Part shown: positions 1 to 6,444 of the stretch, in pieces
Layout of the letters: each line of letters opens with the position of its first letter
Numbering within the stretch: the stretch's first letter is position 1
Assembly: GCA_934132805.1 (NCBI GenBank)
Contig: CAKPAB010000052.1
Span: 1 to 6,986, forward strand
Length of the DNA stretch: 6,986 nucleotides
Direction: 5' to 3'
DNA from: an uncultured Clostridia bacterium
Lineage (GTDB): Bacteria > Bacillota > Clostridia > TANB77 > CAG-508
Notes under the pieces: generated by a model
What the model saw: the letters and a program-made list of their open reading frames with translations, nothing else
What the model was told of the DNA's origin: nothing
Databases searched by the model: none
Program-made: the position numbers and the translations under genes

Positions 1-73
<73 letters not shown>

Positions 74-82
74 ATTTGCTCC

Positions 83-122
83 TGACAGTTATAAATTATA
101 AAGTATTTTTTTATAACTGTCA
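83..122. repeat. 13-bp perfect inverted repeat over the tRNA promoter
   Basis: Arms TGACAGTTATAAA (83-95) and TTTATAACTGTCA (110-122) are exact reverse complements with a 14-nt spacer. One arm covers most of the -35 box. The other touches the end of the -10 box and the expected start region. It could be an operator or chance overlap of A/T-rich promoter sequence; no protein is implicated by the sequence. It is not a canonical terminator for groEL, because on the minus strand no U-tract follows the second arm. Confidence 0.6.
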
Positions 123-123
123 A
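95..123 (-). promoter_or_regulatory. Consensus vegetative promoter of the tRNA-Gly gene
   Basis: On the minus strand, -35 TTGACA (118-123) and -10 TATAAT (95-100) are both perfect consensus and separated by exactly 17 bp. A start about 7 nt further on gives a leader of roughly 14 nt before the tRNA. The promoter is embedded in a 13-bp perfect inverted repeat (arms 83-95 and 110-122). Confidence 0.88.
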
Positions 124-199
124 GACTTTTTTTAAAATTTCTTAAATTTTTTTGCAATTTTTTGTATTTCAGTTTCTGTAACTATTAGCAAGTTTTTTA

Positions 200-1837
200 T
201 TAATACATTCCATCCATTCCTGCTGCTCCCATACCATCATTATGGCCACAACTGCAAGCTTTTTCTGGAATGTCTGCAACTAGACTTTCTGTTGTAATAA
301 CCATTGATGCAATTGATGCTGCATTTTGTAAAGCACTTCTTGTAACCTTTGTTGGGTCAACAATTCCAGCCTTTTTCATATCAACATATTCTTCTTTGCT
401 TGCATCAAATCCTACACCAACTTCTGATTTTTTAACATTATCAGCAATTACTGCTGGCTCTAATCCTGCATTTCTTGCTATTTGTTTTACCGGTTCTTCT
501 AATGCTTTTAATACTATTGTTGCACCTAGTTTTTCTCCGCCTGTTAATTCATTTACTGTTTTTTCAACTGCTGGTGCTACATTTATTAATGCTGTTCCAC
601 CACCTGCAACTATACCTTCTTCAACTGCTGCTTTTGTTGCAGAAAGTGCATCTTCAATTCTTAATTTTTTATCTTTCATTTCTGTTTCAGTAGCTGCACC
701 AACTTCAATTACTGCAACTCCTCCAGCCATTTTAGCAAGTCTTTCTTGTAGTCCTTCTTTATCATATTCGCTCTTTGTTTCATTTATTTGAGCTTTTATT
801 TGTCCAACTCTATCTGCTATTTGTTGTTTATCTCCTGCTCCGTCAACAATTATAGTATTTTCTTTTTGAACTTTTACTTGTCTTGCTCTACCTAGTTGTT
901 CAATTTGTGTATCTTTTAATTCAAGTCCTAAGTCTGATGTTATAACTTCTCCACCTGTTAAAATTGCGATATCTTGAAGCATTGCTTTTCTCTTATCACC
1001 AAATCCTGGAGCTTTTACAGCTACAACATTTAATACACCTCTTAATTTATTAAGTACTAATGTTGAAAGTGCTTCTCCTTCTATGTCGTCACAAATTATT
1101 ACTAATTTTCCTGATTGTTGCATCAAATTTTCTAGTAATGGTAATATTTCTTGAATATTGCTTATTTTTTTATCTGTAATTAATATGTATGGATTATCAA
1201 CAACTGCTTCCATTTTTTCTGTATCTGTTACCATGTATGGAGATACATATCCTTTATCAAATTGCATACCTTCAACTACATTTAATTCTGTATTTGATGT
1301 TTTTGATTCTTCAATTGTGATAACTCCGTCTTTTGAAACTTTTTCCATAGCTTCTGCAATTAATTCTCCAACTTCATCATTATTTGCAGAAATGCTTGCA
1401 ACTCTTGCTATATCTTCTTTTCCATTTACTGGAACACTTATTTTTTTCAATTCTTCAACTGCTGAGTTAACAGCTTTGTCAATTCCTCTTTTCATTGCCA
1501 TTGGGTCTGCACCAGCTGCTACATTTTTAACTCCTTCTTTAATCATACTTTGAGCTAAAACTGTTGCTGTTGTAGTACCATCACCTGCAACATCATTTGT
1601 TTTTTCTGATACTTCTTTTACGAGTCTTGCTCCCATGTTTTCAAATTTATCGTCTAATTCAATATCTTTTGCTATTGTAACACCATCATTTGTAATTAGT
1701 GGTGCTCCAAAGCTTTTATCTAGTACTACATTTCTTCCTTTTGGTCCTAATGTAACTTTAACTGTATCAGCTAGTTTATTAACTCCTTCTAATAAAGATT
1801 TTCTTGCATCTTCTCCAAATTTAATTTGTTTTGCCAT
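200..1837 (-). CDS. groEL: 60-kDa chaperonin GroEL
   Basis: ATP-driven cytosolic protein-folding chaperonin that forms double heptameric rings and works with the GroES lid. The 545-residue length and full-length similarity are typical. Visible hallmarks are the N-terminal MAKQIKFGEDARKSLL, the nucleotide-binding TLGPKGRN (about 29-36), NDGVTIAK (catalytic Asp51), GDGTTT (85-90), and the late equatorial DALSATKAAVEEG followed by a GGG turn. The ATG is preceded by AGGAGA (1848-1853) at 10-nt spacing. It is the second gene of the groES-groEL operon, 164 bp behind groES, and shares its HrcA-type control. The C-terminal tail is unusual: GGM repeats are reduced to GMGAAGMDGMY and preceded by CSCGH (Cys528, Cys530, His532). 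No clear terminator follows the stop. Confidence 0.99.
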   Translation of the reverse strand: MAKQIKFGEDARKSLLEGVNKLADTVKVTLGPKGRNVVLDKSFGAPLITNDGVTIAKDIELDDKFENMGARLVKEVSEKTNDVAGDGTTTATVLAQSMIKEGVKNVAAGADPMAMKRGIDKAVNSAVEELKKISVPVNGKEDIARVASISANNDEVGELIAEAMEKVSKDGVITIEESKTSNTELNVVEGMQFDKGYVSPYMVTDTEKMEAVVDNPYILITDKKISNIQEILPLLENLMQQSGKLVIICDDIEGEALSTLVLNKLRGVLNVVAVKAPGFGDKRKAMLQDIAILTGGEVITSDLGLELKDTQIEQLGRARQVKVQKENTIIVDGAGDKQQIADRVGQIKAQINETKSEYDKEGLQERLAKMAGGVAVIEVGAATETEMKDKKLRIEDALSATKAAVEEGIVAGGGTALINVAPAVEKTVNELTGGEKLGATIVLKALEEPVKQIARNAGLEPAVIADNVKKSEVGVGFDASKEEYVDMKKAGIVDPTKVTRSALQNAASIASMVITTESLVADIPEKACSCGHNDGMGAAGMDGMY

Positions 1838-1861
1838 TTTAAATCACTCTCCTACCTTTCT

Positions 1862-1951
1862 GGGATTAAGGGACGTTCCTTCTTTTCCCTCTTTCGGGGG
1901 ATCTTGGGACGTTCCTTCTTTTCCCCCTTTTGAGGGATCTTTGGACATTCC
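1862..1951 (-). repeat. 36-bp tandem repeat in the groES-groEL spacer, hairpin-forming in the mRNA
   Basis: Two full units (1870-1905 and 1906-1941) match at 33 of 36 positions. Each begins with the near-palindrome gggacgttcc. A decayed third unit starts at 1942 (tggacattcc), and a unit end (gggattaa) lies at 1862-1869. The period is exactly 36 bp throughout. In the operon mRNA each unit can form a small hairpin: UCCCUC/GGGGGA around AAAA, and UCCCCC/GAGGGA around GAAA with one mismatch. G/C-rich dispersed repeats of this style in low-G+C genomes resemble REP-like elements, but that assignment is inference. Confidence 0.8.
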
Positions 1952-2001
1952 TTTAATCCTCTTTTTTTAGATTTTGTTTTAACCCCTAAATCTCTCCTTT
2001 T

Positions 2002-2283
2002 TTATTCTACTATCGCTAAAATGTCGTCTTGTTTTACTATTAAATATTCTGTTCCTTCGTATTTTACTTCTGTTCCAGAATATTTGCTTACTATTATGTT
2101 GTCTCCTTTTTTCACATACATTTCTTCGTTTTTTCCGTCTATTTTTTCTCCTGGGCCTACTTCTATTACTTCTGCTATTTGTGGTTTTTCTTGTGCACTA
2201 CTTGCTAAAATTATTCCACTTTTGGTTGTTTCTTCGCCTTCTTTCATTTTTATTAATACTCTACTTCCTAATGGTTTAATCAT
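2002..2283 (-). CDS. groES: 10-kDa co-chaperonin GroES
   Basis: Heptameric lid of the GroEL chamber. The 93-residue length is normal. The opening MIKPLGSRVLIKMKE is typical, and the mobile loop (about residues 16-33) carries the GroEL-contacting hydrophobic tripeptide IIL at 24-26. The roof and C-terminal part include GTEYLIVKQDDILAIVE, which matches the family ending. The start is fixed by a strong AAAGGAGG (2291-2298) 7 nt before the ATG. It is first in the leftward groES-groEL operon, transcribed from the promoter at 2360-2388 overlapped by CIRCE-like operators. Confidence 0.98.
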   Translation of the reverse strand: MIKPLGSRVLIKMKEGEETTKSGIILASSAQEKPQIAEVIEVGPGEKIDGKNEEMYVKKGDNIIVSKYSGTEVKYEGTEYLIVKQDDILAIVE

Positions 2284-2331
2284 GATATTACCTCCTTTAA
2301 TTTTTCCATTTAAGAATGTTTTATTTTTGTT

Positions 2332-2358
2332 TTAGCACTCTTTTTGTTTAACTGCTAA
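2332..2358 (-). promoter_or_regulatory. CIRCE operator (HrcA site), proximal copy
   Basis: On the plus strand, TTAGCACTC (2332-2340), 9 nt, then AACTGCTAA (2350-2358). The canonical CIRCE is TTAGCACTC-N9-GAGTGCTAA, so one arm is perfect and the other has 7 of 9 bases with the exact spacer. It overlaps the expected transcription start of groES, the classical position for HrcA repression that is relieved by heat. Confidence 0.85.
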
Positions 2359-2359
2359 T

Positions 2360-2388
2360 AATTTATACCTTTTTTTAGCAATTGTCAA
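2360..2388 (-). promoter_or_regulatory. groES-groEL promoter
   Basis: The minus strand shows -35 TTGACA at 2383-2388 (perfect). The -10 is either TAAATT at 2360-2365 (17-bp spacer) or TATAAA at 2362-2367 (15-bp spacer). The -35 box falls mainly in the centre of the distal CIRCE-like repeat, and the start region lies in the proximal one. Either operator could therefore block the polymerase. Confidence 0.75.
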
Positions 2389-2401
2389 TAGAGTTTGCTA
2401 A
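2375..2401 (-). promoter_or_regulatory. Second, degenerate CIRCE-like repeat over the -35 box
   Basis: TTAGCAATT (2375-2383), exactly 9 nt, then GTTTGCTAA (2393-2401). Each arm matches the CIRCE consensus at 7 of 9 bases, and the outer TTAGCA/TGCTAA blocks are intact. It starts 43 bp from the proximal copy. The exact N9 spacer and its position on the promoter argue against chance, but binding by HrcA is inferred. Confidence 0.6.
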
Positions 2402-2623
2402 AATTCACATAGATTTCACATTGTATTAATTATTATCATAAATTAATAATCTTTTATTGTATTGCTTTGTACTAAGATTTGACTTTATATTATATGTTCG
2501 TTATTGATTTTTATAACTATTATTTTTTATGGAATGTTTAGATGATTGATATAATCTTTTAGCTTTTTGATATATTAAATTTCTAGAATACAGAACAAAA
2601 GCGGACATTAATGACATTATTAT
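2402..2623. other. A/T-rich intergenic stretch without recognisable content
   Basis: This stretch lies between the groE operators and the terminator of the next gene. It is very A/T-rich. I see no ORF with a ribosome binding site, no RNA fold and no repeat family. Confidence 0.6.
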
Positions 2624-2626
2624 ATG

Positions 2627-2660
2627 AAAATGTGGACCTGGAATAGCTCTAGGTCCACAT
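2627..2660 (-). terminator. Terminator of the 168-codon gene
   Basis: A 10-bp perfect stem (atgtggacct at 2630-2639 with aggtccacat at 2651-2660) encloses an 11-nt loop. It begins 4 nt after the TAA stop on the minus strand and is followed by a short T-run (TTTTC). The stem is strong but the U-tract is short, so termination efficiency is uncertain. Confidence 0.65.
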
Positions 2661-2664
2661 GAAA

Positions 2665-3171
2665 TTAAATGAAAGCCTGATTTAAAAATTTGAGGTTTCC
2701 CTCAATTCCAAATGATTGGGCAAGCTGTTCAATCATTTTGGATACAGATATAAGCTTATCTGTGTATTTTTCATACAGGTATGCTTCTATACCTTCCTCC
2801 TTTTGTGTTGTCAGCCTGTTTTCGGTTTGTATAAACCTTATACAGATCCCCATTGGAACTCTTGGCAATCCATATATAGAGTCCCATCTTTTACTTTCTT
2901 TGCCTATAATTTGCTCAACTGCAAAGAAGTAATATTGAGAGTCTTTATGCGGCAATACTTTATATAGTAAGCGCATTTTATCCCTCTTTTGCTTAGATGT
3001 AATGCTATCATAATTGGATATGAAGTTTTTTATATCATCCTCCAATAATGACCGAATTACTACCATGTTCTCTCTGTCAATTAAGAAGATTTGCTGTTCG
3101 CCAGTATCCCCATCTTCAATTATCATTGGGTTTTCTGTAGTAAAGTAGTTGTCTCTTTTATTTACTTTCAT
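2665..3171 (-). CDS. Unrecognised 168-residue protein
   Basis: I do not recognise this family. The protein appears soluble: there is no signal peptide, no membrane segment and no Cys cluster or nucleotide-binding motif. The first ~45 residues include an acidic stretch (IIEDGDTGEQQ) and a predicted strand (IFLID). The middle is basic and helical (SKQKRDKMRLLYKVLP). The C-terminal third looks helical and charged. The start is supported by GGAGG at 3179-3183, 7 nt before the ATG, and by a good promoter at 3210-3238. A terminator hairpin follows immediately, so it is a single-gene transcription unit between groES and pyrG. By eye its codons are slightly less A/T-extreme than its neighbours', which could mean later acquisition. 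No function is proposed. Confidence 0.85.
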   Translation of the reverse strand: MKVNKRDNYFTTENPMIIEDGDTGEQQIFLIDRENMVVIRSLLEDDIKNFISNYDSITSKQKRDKMRLLYKVLPHKDSQYYFFAVEQIIGKESKRWDSIYGLPRVPMGICIRFIQTENRLTTQKEEGIEAYLYEKYTDKLISVSKMIEQLAQSFGIEGNLKFLNQAFI

Positions 3172-3209
3172 TTTATTTCCTCCCGCTGTAAAATTTTTTA
3201 TGCATAGTT

Positions 3210-3238
3210 ATTATAGCACATTTTAGGAGAAATTGCAA
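3210..3238 (-). promoter_or_regulatory. Promoter of the 168-codon gene
   Basis: The minus strand shows -35 TTGCAA (3233-3238), a 17-bp spacer, and -10 TATAAT (3210-3215) with an upstream TG giving an extended -10 (TGCTATAAT). It lies between the pyrG stop and the gene's own start, so the gene can be expressed independently of pyrG. Confidence 0.82.
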
Positions 3239-3249
3239 ATTATGTAAAT

Positions 3250-3286
3250 TAAAAATCATTATTAATTATACAAATCAAAAATAATG
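3250..3286 (-). terminator. Possible weak terminator of pyrG
   Basis: Just after the pyrG stop, the minus strand has CATTATT (3286-3280) and AATAATG (3263-3257). These form a 7-bp A/T-rich stem with a 16-nt loop, followed by ATTTTTAATTT. It is poor in G/C, so it may not terminate efficiently. Confidence 0.3.
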
Positions 3287-3292
3287 CTTATT

Positions 3293-4900
3293 TTACAAAG
3301 TTTTTGCAGCTTTTATTAATTCTACAAACAATGGTGCTGGTTTATTTGGTCTTGATTTCAATTCAGGATGGAATTGACCTGCAATAAAAAATGGATGTTC
3401 TTTTTGAGAAATCTCTACTATTTCGACTAATTCACCATCAGGAGAAGTTCCTGAACAAATTAAACCTGCGTTTTCAAGTCTTTCTTTAAAATCATTATTA
3501 TATTCAAAACGGTGTCTATGTCTTTCATCTATTTCCTTCATTCCATATACTTTTTCTGCTAATGTCCCCTCTTTTATAACGCATGGATAGCTTCCTAACC
3601 TCATAGTTCCACCCTTTTTATTAACTGATTTTTGATTTTCCATTATATGAATCACTTGATTTTTTGTTTTTTCGTCAAATTCTTGAGAATTTGCATCTTT
3701 TAATCCTAATACATCTCTTGCATATTCGACAACTGCCATTTGCATTCCAAGGCAAATTCCTAAAAATGGTATTTTATTTTCTCTTGCATATTTAATTGTT
3801 TCTATTTTTCCTTCTATTCCTCTGTTTCCAAATCCACCAGGAACTATAATTCCTTGGAATTCTTTAAGCATTTCGTTTGCAGTATCCTTTGTTATTTTTT
3901 CTGCATCTATCAATTTAATTTCTGTTTCTACATCATTTGCAAAACCTGCATGTTTGATACTTTCAATTACAGATATATATGAGTCTTCTAATTTGATATA
4001 TTTTCCTACTATAGCTATTTTAACTTTGTTATTTTTGTCTATTTTTCTTATTTTTTCTATCATTTCTTCCCATTTTCTATTATCTGGAATATATCTATCT
4101 AATTTTAAATGATTGCAAACTTCTCTAGCTAATCCCTCTTCTTCTAACATTAATGGTACTGCATATAAACAATCTGCTGTTTTGTTTTGAATTACACTTG
4201 TTTTTCTAACATTGCAAAATAGAGCTAGCTTTTCTCTGATATTTTCTGGTATATCTTGTTCTGTTCTGCATACTAAAATATCTGGTTTTATACCATAACT
4301 TTGTAATTCTTTTACTGAATGTTGTGTTGGTTTTGATTTTATTTCATTTGAGCCAAATATGTATGGTAATAATGTTACATGTATAAAACATACATCTTCT
4401 GGATTTTTTTCTAATCCTACTTGTCTAATTGCTTCTATTATTGATAGTCCTTCAATATCTCCTACTGTACCGCCTACTTCTGATATTACTATATCTGTGT
4501 CTGTATTTTCAAAGCCATAGATTTTTTCTTTTATTTGATTTGTAATGTGCGGTATTACTTGTACAGTTTTTCCTAAGTAGTCTCCTCTTCTTTCTTTTTC
4601 TATTACTTCTGAATATATTTTTCCCATTGTTATACTTGAGTTTTTTGTTAGGTTTTCATTGATAAATCTTTCATAATGCCCTAAGTCTAAGTCTGTTTCT
4701 GCTCCGTCATCTGTTACAAAGACTTCTCCATGTTCATATGGATTCATTGTTCCTGGATCCACATTTATGTATGGGTCGAATTTTTGTATTGTTACTTTAT
4801 ATCCTCTGTTTTTTAGTAGTCTTCCTAGTGATGCAGCTGTTATTCCTTTTCCTAGTCCTGATACTACTCCTCCTGTTACAAATATGTATTTTGTGTTCAT
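3293..4900 (-). CDS. pyrG: CTP synthase (glutamine-hydrolysing)
   Basis: Makes CTP from UTP, ATP and glutamine, the last step of de novo cytidine nucleotide synthesis. It acts in the cytosol as a tetramer. The 535-residue length is normal. The N-terminal synthetase domain opens with KYIFVTGGVVSGLGKG (P-loop 14-20) and carries KFDPYINVDPG and the Mg-binding GAETDLDLGHYERF. The C-terminal class I glutamine amidotransferase domain shows the oxyanion region PGGFGNRG, the nucleophile elbow GICLGMQ (Cys about 383), RHRHRFEYN, and the His-Glu pair in FHPE (about 511 and 513). The triad is therefore complete. The ATG follows AAGGAGG (4906-4912) by 5 nt. The ~94-nt leader contains an attenuator-like hairpin. 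Confidence 0.99.
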   Translation of the reverse strand: MNTKYIFVTGGVVSGLGKGITAASLGRLLKNRGYKVTIQKFDPYINVDPGTMNPYEHGEVFVTDDGAETDLDLGHYERFINENLTKNSSITMGKIYSEVIEKERRGDYLGKTVQVIPHITNQIKEKIYGFENTDTDIVISEVGGTVGDIEGLSIIEAIRQVGLEKNPEDVCFIHVTLLPYIFGSNEIKSKPTQHSVKELQSYGIKPDILVCRTEQDIPENIREKLALFCNVRKTSVIQNKTADCLYAVPLMLEEEGLAREVCNHLKLDRYIPDNRKWEEMIEKIRKIDKNNKVKIAIVGKYIKLEDSYISVIESIKHAGFANDVETEIKLIDAEKITKDTANEMLKEFQGIIVPGGFGNRGIEGKIETIKYARENKIPFLGICLGMQMAVVEYARDVLGLKDANSQEFDEKTKNQVIHIMENQKSVNKKGGTMRLGSYPCVIKEGTLAEKVYGMKEIDERHRHRFEYNNDFKERLENAGLICSGTSPDGELVEIVEISQKEHPFFIAGQFHPELKSRPNKPAPLFVELIKAAKTL

Positions 4901-4925
4901 TTCTTCCTCCTTCTAAACCTTGTGT

Positions 4926-4994
4926 TTTGCCTTTTTCTTTTAAAAAGAAAAAAGATTAAAAAATTTTCCGGCAAATGCGGTTTTTTTTTAATCT
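4926..4994 (-). promoter_or_regulatory. pyrG leader: attenuator-like terminator with downstream structure
   Basis: On the minus strand an 11-bp outer stem, AGATTAAAAAA (4994-4984) with TTTTTTAATCT (4963-4953), plus an inner CCG/CGG stem, is followed by T5-C-T5, the layout of an intrinsic terminator. The first arm starts at the predicted transcription start. Two further structures are possible. One is a U/A-rich hairpin using the U-tract as its 5' arm (CTTTTTTCTTTTT with AAAAGAAAAAGG). The other pairs the loop sequence UUUGCC (4975-4970) with GGCAAA (4931-4926). The Bacillus pyrG leader is attenuated by CTP level. The GGGC start of that system is not seen here, so a related logic is inference. 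Confidence 0.65.
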
Positions 4995-4996
4995 AT

Positions 4997-5025
4997 TTGT
5001 ATTTTATCATTTTTATTTGTATTAA
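4997..5025 (+). promoter_or_regulatory. Possible weak promoter of the ATPase gene, overlapping the pyrG promoter
   Basis: The plus strand shows TTGTAT (4997-5002), a 17-bp spacer, then TATTAA (5020-5025). This would start transcription near 5032. Both boxes deviate from consensus in an A/T-rich region, so this is only a candidate. Confidence 0.25.
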
Positions 5026-5029
5026 TCAA
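5001..5029 (-). promoter_or_regulatory. pyrG promoter
   Basis: The minus strand shows -35 TTGATT (5024-5029), a 17-bp spacer, and -10 TAAAAT (5001-5006) with an extended TG (TGATAAAAT). The predicted start is near 4994-4993 (A or G), at the first base of the attenuator-like hairpin. Confidence 0.75.
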
Positions 5030-5062
5030 GTTTTTTTCAAAAAAATAAAAATGTGAAAAAAA

Positions 5063-6334
5063 TTGTTTGAAGTGCCTTTGAAAAAACCTTTGATGATTAT
5101 AGGTGCAAGACAAGTTGGAAAAACCTATATAATTAATGAATTTTGTAAAAATGAGTTTGAAAATACAATACAAATTAATTTATTAAATCATCCTGAAATA
5201 GTTGAATTATATAAACAAAATATATCATTAGAAGAAAAATATATTAGGTTATGTGCAAATTTAAATATAAACCCAGACTTAGAAAATACAATAATATTCT
5301 TTGATGAAATTCAAGAAAGTGAAGAATTAATATCTTCTTTAAAATGGTATTGTGAAGATGAAAGACCTTTTAAAATTATATGTGCAGGAAGCTTGCTTGG
5401 TGTAAAATTAAAAAGATTCCATAGTTCATTTCCTATTGGGAAAGTTGAAATGATAAATATGTTCCCAATGGACTTTGAAGAATTTTTGATGACACAAAGT
5501 AATGGTGAATATTTAATAGAATATATAAAAAAATGTTTTAATGATAATAGTCCTATGGATGATGTAACTCATGAAAAATTGATAGAATTGTATAGAAAGT
5601 ATTTATGTGTTGGTGGAATGCCTGAAATGGTAGAAGATTTTATAAATAAAAATATGAACATTTTAGAAATAAATAGAAATATAATAGAATATATTAATTC
5701 TGCTTATATACAAGATATGAATAAATTTATATCTAATAAAACTGAAGCTGTTAAAAATGAAGCTATCTACAATTCTATTCCTATTCAAATAGGAAATAAA
5801 TCAAATAAATTTCAGTATTCTAAGATAGATAAAAATGCAAGAAGTCGAGATTATAGTGATTCATTAGATTGGCTTATAGCAAGCAAATTAATTTATAAAT
5901 GCTGTAAATTAAATAGTATTAATATTCCTCCAGAGGCATATAAAAATAATGATTTTTTTAAGATTTATTTAGGTGATGTTGGAATTTTAAATACAATGTT
6001 AAAGTTGAATGTGAATGATATATATTTAAACAAGCCATTTTTGTATAAAGGTGAAATAACTGAAAATTATGTAGCTAACCAGTTGCTTTTTAATAATGTT
6101 GACTTATATTATTGGGCTACAGCAAGTAGTTCAGAAATTGATTTTATTATTTACAATGATGATGGTATAATTCCAATAGAGGTAAAGGCTAGTGATAACA
6201 TACAGTCTAAGAGTTTGAATGAGTATGTGAAAAGGTTTAAACCTAAATATTCAATACGTATTTCTACTAAAAATTTTTGCTTTGAAAATGGAATTAAATC
6301 TGTTCCTTTATATGCTACTTTTTTGCTTAAGTGA
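5063..6334 (+). CDS. AAA ATPase with C-terminal DUF4143 domain (shortened N-terminus)
   Basis: Member of the widespread AAA_14/DUF4143 ATPases, whose cellular role is poorly known; some lie near mobile elements or toxin-like genes. Walker A is GARQVGKT (14-21), Walker B is TIIFFDE (Asp81, Glu82), and the sensor-like strand is ICAGS (106-110). The C-terminal domain shows SEIDFII and PIEVKAS, a PD-(D/E)xK-like arrangement (Asp360, Glu373, Lys375). At 423 residues it is nearly full length, but only 13 residues precede the P-loop, where relatives usually have a further helix. The chosen TTG start has no ribosome binding site. The next in-frame candidate is GTG at 5072, and the upstream in-frame ATG (5051) is followed directly by TGA. 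The gene may be 5'-damaged or simply poorly started. It is divergent from pyrG and ends in a strong terminator. Confidence 0.85.
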   Translation: MFEVPLKKPLMIIGARQVGKTYIINEFCKNEFENTIQINLLNHPEIVELYKQNISLEEKYIRLCANLNINPDLENTIIFFDEIQESEELISSLKWYCEDERPFKIICAGSLLGVKLKRFHSSFPIGKVEMINMFPMDFEEFLMTQSNGEYLIEYIKKCFNDNSPMDDVTHEKLIELYRKYLCVGGMPEMVEDFINKNMNILEINRNIIEYINSAYIQDMNKFISNKTEAVKNEAIYNSIPIQIGNKSNKFQYSKIDKNARSRDYSDSLDWLIASKLIYKCCKLNSINIPPEAYKNNDFFKIYLGDVGILNTMLKLNVNDIYLNKPFLYKGEITENYVANQLLFNNVDLYYWATASSSEIDFIIYNDDGIIPIEVKASDNIQSKSLNEYVKRFKPKYSIRISTKNFCFENGIKSVPLYATFLLK

Positions 6335-6342
6335 TGATGGTT

Positions 6343-6380
6343 AAAAAGATGGGGAAATTGTTATTTTTCCCATCTTTTTT
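6343..6380 (+). terminator. Strong terminator of the ATPase gene
   Basis: GATGGG (6348-6353) pairs with CCCATC (6369-6374), extended inward by G-T and three A-T pairs and outward by A5/T5, ending in TTTTTT. It starts 9 nt after the stop codon. The A-tract on the other side makes it potentially bidirectional. Confidence 0.9.
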
Positions 6381-6411
6381 CACCTATCAGCATAGTATGA
6401 TGGTGTATAAT

Positions 6412-6444
6412 ATGGTGTGTGAATTAATCACACATCATTTTTTT
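6412..6444 (+). terminator. Second intrinsic terminator in tandem
   Basis: ATGGTGTGTGA (6412-6422) pairs with TCACACATCAT (6428-6438) over 11 bp with one G-T, around a 5-nt loop, followed by a T7 run (6438-6444). It sits about 30 bp beyond the first terminator. A ribosome binding site and an ATG follow shortly after, the same order as on the opposite side of this spacer. Confidence 0.7.

Noticed and set aside
1862..1951. CRISPR array in the groES-groEL spacer
   Set aside because: The 36-bp period is continuous repeat with no unique spacers, so it is a tandem repeat.
270..1970. Long plus-strand open frames opposite groEL (270-791, 475-693, 1158-1553, 1635-1970)
   Set aside because: They are antisense to an unmistakable groEL, rich in Ser/Leu/Phe low-complexity residues, and lack ribosome binding sites. 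The apparent 12-residue repeat in the last one is just the 36-bp DNA repeat being translated.
2021..2967. Plus-strand open frames opposite groES and the 168-codon gene (2021-2335, 2690-2932, 2716-2967)
   Set aside because: Antisense shadows of genes that have good starts, promoters and terminators on the minus strand.
4738..5173. Open frames at 4738-4959 (+) and 4988-5173 (-)
   Set aside because: The first is antisense to the pyrG start and runs into its leader. The second overlaps the pyrG promoter and the ATPase 5' end antisense, with Phe/Lys-rich content and no ribosome binding site.
5051..6334. Alternative genetic code (TGA as Trp or Gly), suggested by ATG-TGA before the ATPase gene
   Set aside because: Trp codons elsewhere are TGG, and the TGA at 6332-6334 ends the ATPase exactly at the family end and just before a terminator.
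6406..6411. TATAAT at 6406-6411 as a plus-strand promoter for the small remnant
   Set aside because: No acceptable -35 lies 16-18 bp upstream, and the start would fall inside the terminator hairpin at 6412-6438.
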